A stretch of DNA of 64,000 nt, from contig CAYVHV010000001.1 of NCBI GenBank assembly GCA_964451305.1, forward strand, positions 112,864 to 176,863, written 5' to 3'. The translations under genes were made by a program, and so were the position numbers. Position 1 is the first letter of the stretch. The number at the start of each line of letters is the position of its first letter. Below, one piece after another: positions 58,352-64,000 of the stretch. Origin of the DNA: SHLQ01 sp964451305 (GTDB lineage Bacteria > Actinomycetota > Acidimicrobiia > Acidimicrobiales > SHLQ01). Below the pieces are notes generated by a model. The model saw only the letters and a program-made list of their open reading frames with translations. It searched no databases and was not told the DNA's origin.

Positions 58352-61191
58352 GCGACGATGTTGACCATTTTCCCGGGGATCACGATGACCTTGCGGACTT
58401 CGGCGCCATCGAGCAGTTCGACGATGCGTGGGTCTGCGAGTGCCGCAGCTTCCATCGCAGCCTGATCGGCATCGGCTGCGATCGTGATTCGAGATCGAAC
58501 CTTGCCCTTGATTTGGACCGGAATCTCGATCTCATCGTCGACGAGGAGTGCCGGGTCGGCGACAGGAAACTCGGCATAGATGACCGAGTCGGTGTTACCC
58601 ATGCGGCTCCACAGCTCTTCAGCAAAGTGTGGGACGAGCGGTGCGATCATTCGGACGAGGGCATCGGCGAGCACGATCGGGGTCGGTCCGTCGAGCTTGG
58701 TCAGTTCGTTGTTGAGCTCGGTGATGCGGGCAATAGAGGTGTTGAAGCTGAGTGCGTCCATGTCGGCGCGGACCGCATCGATCGTTCGGTGGAGAACTTT
58801 ATTGAGGTCGTCCGGGACCGGGACGTTGGCGAGCGTCAACTCGCCTGTATCTTCGTCGACGAAGTTGCGCCAGATTCGTTGCAGCAGACGCATCGAACCC
58901 ACAACGGATTTCGTTTCCCACGGGCGGTCCTGGTCGATCGGTCCCATGAACATCTCGTACAGACGCAGGGTGTCGGCGCCGTAGTCCCGGTACATGTCGT
59001 CGGGAGTAACAGCGTTCTTTAGGCTCTTGCCCATCTTTCCGTATTCGCGAGTCACGGGCTTAGCATCGTGGGTGTACCCATCAGCGGAATCTTCGACTTC
59101 GCTCGCTTCGACGTAGATGCCGCGCTCGTCTTTGAATGCGTACGCCTGAATATAGCCCTGGTTGATCAAACGCTTGAACGGCTCGGGGGTGCTGACCTTG
59201 CCAAGGTCGTAGAGGACCTTATGCCAGAAGCGACTGTAGAGCAGGTGGAGCACTGCGTGTTCTACACCGCCGACGTACAGGTCGACGCCTCCGGTCTGTG
59301 GATCATCGCCGCCCATCCAGTACTTCTCGGAATCAGCGTCGGCCACGACGTCGGTGGACAGCGGATCGATGTAGCGCAGGTAGTACCAGCACGAACCAGC
59401 CCACTGCGGCATGGTGTTGAGGTCTCGCTTGTAGGTCTGTAGACCGTCGCCGAGGTCGATCTCGACTGTGGTCCAATCGGTTGCACGTCCGAGCGGTGGC
59501 TCAGGCTCGGAATCTTCGTCGAGGGTGCGCGGAGCCCAATCGATGAGCTCGGGCAAGTTGACCGGTAGTTCGGAGTCTGGGAGCGAACGAGCGTTTCCGT
59601 CCTCATCGAAGACGATCGGAATTGGCTCACCCCAATAACGCTGGCGGGCGAAAAGCCAATCGCGAAGCTTGGTCGTGATCGTCCCCTCGCCAGCATTGAT
59701 CTCGGCGAGGTGTTCGATCATTGCGGCCTTGGCGTCTGCAACCGCCATGCCATCGAGGAACCCGCTGTTGATCGCCGGTCCATCGCCGATGAAGGCATCG
59801 CCATCGAAGTCGTCGGGCGGCTGAACAGTCCGGATGATGTCGAGATCGAACTCGGTTGCGAACTCCCAGTCTCGTTCATCTTGGGCCGGCACCGCCATGA
59901 TGGCCCCGGTGCCGTATCCCATGAGGACATAGTCGGCTATGAACACCGGGATCGACTTGTCATTGACCGGGTTCACGGCGAAGCTTCCCGTAAAGACTCC
60001 GGTCTTCTCTTTGTTCTCTTGGCGCTCGAGGTCGCTCATCTGCGACGTGCGCAAACGGTATTTCGCCACTGCGTCGGCTGGCGTGGCCGCACCGCCAGTC
60101 CATGCATCTTTCGTGCCGTCTGGCCACGCGTCTGCGGTGAGTGCATCCACGAGGCCATGTTCGGGGGCGACGACCATATAGGTCGCGCCAAAGAGGGTGT
60201 CGGGACGGGTCGTGAACACGCTGATGTTCGCAACCTCGCCGCTAGCGTCGATGGCCGTTGGAACCCTGAAGTTGACGTGTGCGCCCTCGGACCGGCCAAT
60301 CCAATTGCGTTGCATTGTCTTGATGCTGTCGGTCCAGTCGAGCAGGTCGAGGTCATCGAGCAGTCGGTCGGTGTACGCGGTGATTCGCATCATCCACTGC
60401 TTGAGCGGTCGGCGGAACACCGGGTAATTACCGCGGTCACTGCGGCCCTCGGCGGTCACCTCCTCGTTCGCGAGCACGGTCCCGAGGCCGGGGCACCAGT
60501 TCACCGGTGCTTCCGATACGTACGCGAGGCGGAAGGTATTGATCAACGCTCGTCGATCGCTAGCAGACATGTCGGCCCACACCTGACCGTCGGCGGGAAG
60601 GCGAGTGCCGTTTTCGAATTCTGCTTCGAGTTCCGAAATCGGACGGGCCTTGCCCGCATCATCGTCGAACCACGCATTGAAGATCTGGTTGAAGATCCAT
60701 TGGGTCCATCGGTAATACTCGACGTCGGTGGTGGCGATCGACCGACGGTCGTCATGGCCAAGGCCAAGGCGTGCGAGCTGGCGAGCCATGTTCGAGATGT
60801 TTGCCTCGGTGTTCACCCGTGGGTGTTCACCGGTGGCGCGGGCGTGCTCTTCTGCTGGCAGGCCAAAGGCGTCGTACCCCATGGTGTGAAGCACGTTGAA
60901 GCCCGTCATTCGCTTGAAGCGAGCATACACATCGGTGCTGATGTACCCGAGCGGATGTCCAACGTGCAGGCCCGTCCCCGACGGGTACGGGAACATGTCC
61001 ATGATGAACAGCTTTGGGCGGCTGGCGAGATCGTCGGGTCCGTTTACTGGACCTTCGGTTAGCGAACCTGAGGGGTTGGGCGTGTGGTAGGAGCCCTGAT
61101 CCTTCCAGTGCGCCTGCCAATGGGTTTCGATCGAGTCCGCGAACGCAGCGTCATATCGGTGCGCGAGGGTTTCAGAGTCCGGAGAGTTCAC
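58348..61191 (-). CDS. leuS: Leucyl-tRNA synthetase
   Basis: 947 residues. HIGH motif as HVGHPLGY, MGYDAFGLPAEE, WCPGLGTVLANEEV, and KMSKS as YGKMGKSLKN, with the CP1 editing domain between and the anticodon-binding domain C-terminal. GTG start at 61191, 6 nt after a TAGAAT box. Ends in a 4-bp overlap with the convergent GGDEF-EAL gene. Confidence 0.96.
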   Translation of the reverse strand: MNSPDSETLAHRYDAAFADSIETHWQAHWKDQGSYHTPNPSGSLTEGPVNGPDDLASRPKLFIMDMFPYPSGTGLHVGHPLGYISTDVYARFKRMTGFNVLHTMGYDAFGLPAEEHARATGEHPRVNTEANISNMARQLARLGLGHDDRRSIATTDVEYYRWTQWIFNQIFNAWFDDDAGKARPISELEAEFENGTRLPADGQVWADMSASDRRALINTFRLAYVSEAPVNWCPGLGTVLANEEVTAEGRSDRGNYPVFRRPLKQWMMRITAYTDRLLDDLDLLDWTDSIKTMQRNWIGRSEGAHVNFRVPTAIDASGEVANISVFTTRPDTLFGATYMVVAPEHGLVDALTADAWPDGTKDAWTGGAATPADAVAKYRLRTSQMSDLERQENKEKTGVFTGSFAVNPVNDKSIPVFIADYVLMGYGTGAIMAVPAQDERDWEFATEFDLDIIRTVQPPDDFDGDAFIGDGPAINSGFLDGMAVADAKAAMIEHLAEINAGEGTITTKLRDWLFARQRYWGEPIPIVFDEDGNARSLPDSELPVNLPELIDWAPRTLDEDSEPEPPLGRATDWTTVEIDLGDGLQTYKRDLNTMPQWAGSCWYYLRYIDPLSTDVVADADSEKYWMGGDDPQTGGVDLYVGGVEHAVLHLLYSRFWHKVLYDLGKVSTPEPFKRLINQGYIQAYAFKDERGIYVEASEVEDSADGYTHDAKPVTREYGKMGKSLKNAVTPDDMYRDYGADTLRLYEMFMGPIDQDRPWETKSVVGSMRLLQRIWRNFVDEDTGELTLANVPVPDDLNKVLHRTIDAVRADMDALSFNTSIARITELNNELTKLDGPTPIVLADALVRMIAPLVPHFAEELWSRMGNTDSVIYAEFPVADPALLVDDEIEIPVQIKGKVRSRITIAADADQAAMEAAALADPRIVELLDGAEVRKVIVIPGKMVNIVA

Positions 61192-61197
61192 CCCGTG

Positions 61198-61203
61198 ATT
61201 CTA
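61198..61203 (-). promoter_or_regulatory. Candidate -10 box of leuS
   Basis: TAGAAT on the minus strand ends 6 nt before the GTG at 61191. Confidence 0.45.
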
Positions 61204-61254
61204 TGGGTTTGCGCGTGTCCTACTGAGGTCTCTCGGCGAACTTCGTTTTGGGTT

Positions 61255-62430
61255 CTACCGGGCCGGAGTCTGTTCGAAGACAACCTTGATCGAACCTCGC
61301 TGGCCGGCTTGGGCAGCATGGCTGATCGCGTCCTTATAGCGCTCGAGCGGGTACTTCGCCGAGACCAAACGTCCGAGCTTTGCTTTGCGCACGAGTTCCT
61401 TCGCACGCTTGAAGCTCGAGATGCTCGTTCCGTCCGGCCACTCATCGGTTCCATAGGTGTACGCGCCGACCAGCTCGGTCTCCCGATGCCACAACGACGT
61501 GAGGTCGATCTGGAGCTTGCCTGGCATACCGACCATGACGACACGTCCTCGTGGGCGGGTGATGCCGATAGCGGTTTCGATGGACGCCGCATTGCCGATC
61601 GCGTCGATGGTCACCTCGGCGCCTCCGGAAAGGTTGGTGCCGATCATCCGGCTTCCCGTCGCTCGTCGCACCGCGCGGTGTAGCTCCGAGGGGGCAACGA
61701 CGAGGTCTGCGCCCAACTCAGCAGCGAACTTCTTTTGGATCGGGTACTTCGCAGAGGCGATGATCGTTTCGGCGTTGGTGTACTCGCGCAGCGCCGCAAT
61801 CGTGACGAGGCCCATCGTTCCCGAACCTTGGACAACGACGATGCCACCGTCGACCTGCGCCTTTGCGGCAGCGTGAACGCCGCCGGCGGCAGGTTCGGTC
61901 ATGACAGCATCCTCGTCGGTGAGGGTCTTGGGAGCGGTATGGATCTGACTCTTGTGCGCGACGAGGCTCTGGCCCCATCCGCCTCCGGTGCTGCTGCAAA
62001 AGCCTGTTTGAATGCCATCGTCGATGTCGCCGGCGAGCAGGTATCCGTAGTCGAGCCCGTCACCGGGGGCTGCGCCCTTGAATGCTGGAGCCTCGTTGCG
62101 GGCCTCTGGGCCGAGAACCGGTTCGAGCACGACCCGCTTGCCATCGTCGGTGAGCCCAACAACTTCATGGCCAGGCACGAATGGGAAGCTCACCAGGTCG
62201 TCGAAGTACCCCGATGAATGACCATCGATCGTCGACAGATCAGATCCACAAATTCCGGTGAGGACGGGGGAGACCCGAACCCACTTCCCGTCCGGCAGCG
62301 CAGGTTCATCAATGTCGGACAGGCGCAGCGGCCCAACCCCTGCGCCAGCGCCGGGCCGGACACGTGAGGCGACCGATGCAGCGGCATAACGAGCTTCTTG
62401 GCGTTCGAACACGAGAGCTTTCACCGCCAT
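61255..62430 (-). CDS. Zinc-type alcohol dehydrogenase-like (MDR family) protein
   Basis: 391 residues. GroES-like N-terminal domain with GICGSDL and GHEVVG (catalytic zinc ligands), then a Rossmann domain with VVQGSGTMGLVT and ASAKYPIQKKFAAELGADLV. The four-Cys structural zinc lobe of classical alcohol dehydrogenases is not present; there is an insertion around 130-165 instead. The substrate is unknown. ATG 62430 is chosen because upstream residues in the longer frame derive from the tandem repeat. Confidence 0.85.
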   Translation of the reverse strand: MAVKALVFERQEARYAAASVASRVRPGAGAGVGPLRLSDIDEPALPDGKWVRVSPVLTGICGSDLSTIDGHSSGYFDDLVSFPFVPGHEVVGLTDDGKRVVLEPVLGPEARNEAPAFKGAAPGDGLDYGYLLAGDIDDGIQTGFCSSTGGGWGQSLVAHKSQIHTAPKTLTDEDAVMTEPAAGGVHAAAKAQVDGGIVVVQGSGTMGLVTIAALREYTNAETIIASAKYPIQKKFAAELGADLVVAPSELHRAVRRATGSRMIGTNLSGGAEVTIDAIGNAASIETAIGITRPRGRVVMVGMPGKLQIDLTSLWHRETELVGAYTYGTDEWPDGTSISSFKRAKELVRKAKLGRLVSAKYPLERYKDAISHAAQAGQRGSIKVVFEQTPAR

Positions 62431-62530
62431 AGTCTGCCCGCGGAATCGCGCCGTGGCGAACGTGGGCACATTTGAAACATGGTGAGCATGCGAAACACGG
62501 AGTCTTCGGCCTCGCTGGGGTCCCGTTGAC

Positions 62531-62746
62531 TCGCTGCACGTTCGTTCAGTGTTTCGCTGCACGTTCGTTCAGTGTTTCGCTGCANNNNNNNNNNNNNNNN
62601 NNNNNNNNNNNNNNNNNNNNNNNNNNNNNNNNNNNNNNNNNNNNNNNNNNNNNNNNNNNNNNNNNNNNNNNNNNNNNNNNNNNNTCGCTGCACGTTCGTT
62701 CAGTGTTTCGCTGCACGTTCGTTCAGTGTTTCGCTGCACATTCGTT
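62531..62746. repeat. 23-bp tandem repeat upstream of serA, spanning a gap
   Basis: The 23-bp unit begins TCGCTGCACGTTCGTTC and ends AGTGTT. Two copies and a partial lie left of the gap, two copies and one variant (TCGCTGCACATTCGTTCAGT) to the right. The copies abut, so it is not a CRISPR. The true number is hidden by the gap. Confidence 0.85.
62585..62684. other. Assembly gap of 100 N upstream of serA
   Basis: 54 bases are identical on both sides, all within the 23-bp tandem repeat. Confidence 0.97.
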
Positions 62747-62754
62747 CAGTCCCC

Positions 62755-62760
62755 TACACT
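62755..62760 (+). promoter_or_regulatory. Candidate -10 box of serA
   Basis: TACACT ends 6 nt before the ATG at 62767. The last repeat unit lies where the -35 and upstream activator sites would be. Confidence 0.4.
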
Positions 62761-62766
62761 TCGGCC

Positions 62767-63999
62767 ATGAGAATCCTCTGTGCCGACGCACTCGCCGACC
62801 ACCTGCTCGAGCCATTGCGTCAACAGGGCCACGAGGTCGAGGTCTCCCCAGAACTCACCGCCGACACGCTGCCCACAGCCCTCGCCGAGAACCCAGCGGA
62901 CATCCTCGTCGTGCGCTCGACCAAAGTCACCGAAGATGCGATCGCTGCGTCGAACAAGCTCGGCCTTATCGTTCGAGCAGGAGCCGGTACCGACAACATC
63001 GACAAACTTGCCGCATCGCATCGCGGCGTCTACGTCTCCAACGTCCCTGGCCAAAATGCGATCGCTGTCGCCGAACTCGCAATGGGATTGATGCTCTCGA
63101 TCGACCGGAACATCCCCGCTGGAATGGCCGACTTCGCAAACGGCAAATGGGACAAGGCTCGCTACAGCAAAGCCGACGGCATATACGGAAAAACGGTGGC
63201 CATCATCGGCCTTGGAGAGATCGGTCTCGCGCTCGCAACCCGAGCCGTCAGCTTTGGCATGACCGTCACCGCGCTCGCAAAACCCGGCCGCTCGCAACGA
63301 ACCCTCGACCGAATCGATGCCGCCGGAATCACGCTGGTCGACTCACTCGACGAACTCCTCAGCGCTGCCGATGTTGTTTCACTGCACGTTCCAAAGTCAC
63401 CGGCGACGGCGGGCATGGTCGACGCCGAGTTTCTCGCGAAGATGCAACCCGGAGCGATCTTGCTCAATACCTCACGGGGCGAGATTGTCGATGGTGCCGC
63501 GCTCATCGACGCGATGAATGATCATGGTATTCGCGCCGGGCTCGATGTCTGGCCCGATGAGCCAGCTGCATCGTCGGGAGACTGGGAGTCCGAACTGGCC
63601 AAGCATCGCAACGTCGTCGGAACTCACCACATTGGAGCCTCCACTGGGCAAGCCCAAGCTGCGATCGCCGCAGGGACCGTCGAGGTCATCGAGGCGTACC
63701 TGTCTGGCAAGGTGGTCAACTCGGTAAACCTGGTGGACGAATCGATAGGACAGCTGACCCTCACTGTGCGGCACCTCGATAAGGTCGGCGTGCTTGCGAA
63801 GATCTTCGGCTCGCTACGAGCAGCGGGCCTGAACGTCTCGCAGATGGAGAACAACCTGTTCACCGGCTCGGTCGCCGCCGTCGCCTCGATCAATCTCGAA
63901 CAGGCCCCGTCCGAAGAGCTTCTTGCACAACTAGAGAGCGACGAGGACATCTTGGCGGTCTCACTGTCGGGTTCTGAAACCGACCAGGCGCAGCGCTAG
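62767..63999 (+). CDS. serA: D-3-phosphoglycerate dehydrogenase
   Basis: 410 residues, first step of serine synthesis. NAD-binding GLGEIGLALA, catalytic Arg in NTSRGEIVD, Glu in DVWPDEPA and His in HHIGAST. A C-terminal ACT domain (about 335-405, VRHLDKVGVLAKIFGSLRAAG) suggests serine feedback. It is the short form: the intervening ASB domain of the roughly 530-residue enzymes of other actinobacteria is missing. The stop is the last codon before the window end. Confidence 0.95.
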   Translation: MRILCADALADHLLEPLRQQGHEVEVSPELTADTLPTALAENPADILVVRSTKVTEDAIAASNKLGLIVRAGAGTDNIDKLAASHRGVYVSNVPGQNAIAVAELAMGLMLSIDRNIPAGMADFANGKWDKARYSKADGIYGKTVAIIGLGEIGLALATRAVSFGMTVTALAKPGRSQRTLDRIDAAGITLVDSLDELLSAADVVSLHVPKSPATAGMVDAEFLAKMQPGAILLNTSRGEIVDGAALIDAMNDHGIRAGLDVWPDEPAASSGDWESELAKHRNVVGTHHIGASTGQAQAAIAAGTVEVIEAYLSGKVVNSVNLVDESIGQLTLTVRHLDKVGVLAKIFGSLRAAGLNVSQMENNLFTGSVAAVASINLEQAPSEELLAQLESDEDILAVSLSGSETDQAQR

Positions 64000-64000
64000 T

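Larger units (their letters stand above)
62431..62766. other. Intergenic region with tandem repeat between the dehydrogenase gene and serA
   Basis: 336 bp including 100 N. The left third has no recognisable element; the right two thirds are a 23-bp tandem repeat broken by the gap, then the serA -10 box. No gene. Confidence 0.75.

Noticed and set aside
59710..61062. 450-residue plus-strand frame within leuS
   Set aside because: Antisense to a gene with full leucyl-tRNA synthetase motifs; no promoter or ribosome binding site.
62531..62746. CRISPR array
   Set aside because: The 23-bp units are directly adjacent with no unique spacers; no cas genes in the window.

Overview
The window is a 64 kb chromosomal stretch of a high-GC actinobacterium, most likely class Acidimicrobiia (this placement is inference; there is no rRNA gene here). 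The supporting signs are a mycothiol synthase (mshD), a SigR/RsrA-type sigma/anti-sigma pair, an MtrA-MtrB-LpqB-like module, a DUF3040 protein, SepF and DivIVA with no ftsA, menaquinone genes and a MurE of the meso-DAP type. The sequence contains five runs of exactly 100 N, so it is a draft, probably metagenomic, scaffold. Every break falls on a repeat.

Layout. 1-742: 3' part of pfkA. 761-4608 (minus): small membrane protein, inositol-phosphatase-family enzyme, then response regulator, histidine kinase and GerMN lipoprotein. 4647-6406: dinB, broken by a gap and carrying a duplicated segment. 6595-6981: DUF3040 protein. 7067-7138: a 28-bp palindromic tandem repeat between convergent genes. 7152-11834 (minus): moxR, DUF58 and transglutaminase genes. 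11958-13021: a small conserved protein and a lipoate-ligase-like protein, convergent around a gap.

13310-34900 is the division and cell-wall cluster: MraZ boxes, mraZ, an mraW-type RNA structure, rsmH, ftsL, ftsI, murE, mraY, murD, ftsW, murG, murC, murB, ftsQ, ftsZ, pgeF, yggS, sepF, divIVA, a DksA-like gene, lspA and rluD. Most neighbours overlap by ATGA or GTGA, which points to translational coupling. murF is missing from its usual place between murE and mraY. FtsW and FtsQ carry basic low-complexity N-terminal tails, DivIVA carries a long acidic repeat tail, and the DksA-like protein has a histone-H1-like Lys/Ala/Pro tail.

34897-43365: an alkaline-phosphatase-superfamily protein, dnaE, a hypothetical protein, a nitroreductase, menA, menG (minus) and a hypothetical protein. 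43384-46165 (minus): mshD, rlmN and a rhomboid-like gene. 46166-50092: a candidate small RNA with a strong terminator, a small protein, hisC, hisB, then hisH-hisF (minus) and a GroES-like gene. 50095-53877: trpE, ygfZ, trpC and trpF. 53900-54907 (minus): ECF sigma factor, anti-sigma factor and a small membrane protein. 55162-58351: HU, fabZ and a GAF-PAS-GGDEF-EAL protein with a structured leader. 58348-62430 (minus): leuS and a zinc-type dehydrogenase. 62767-63999: serA, behind a 23-bp tandem repeat.

A pattern running through the window is a -10-like hexamer (TANNNT) ending 6-7 nt before the start codon of at least twelve genes, suggesting widespread leaderless transcription. No phage, transposase, CRISPR array, tRNA or rRNA was found. 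The most unusual signals are structural: the palindrome array after ftsZ, the mraW-like RNA, the structured leader of the c-di-GMP gene, the candidate RNA upstream of hisC, and the repeats that broke the assembly.
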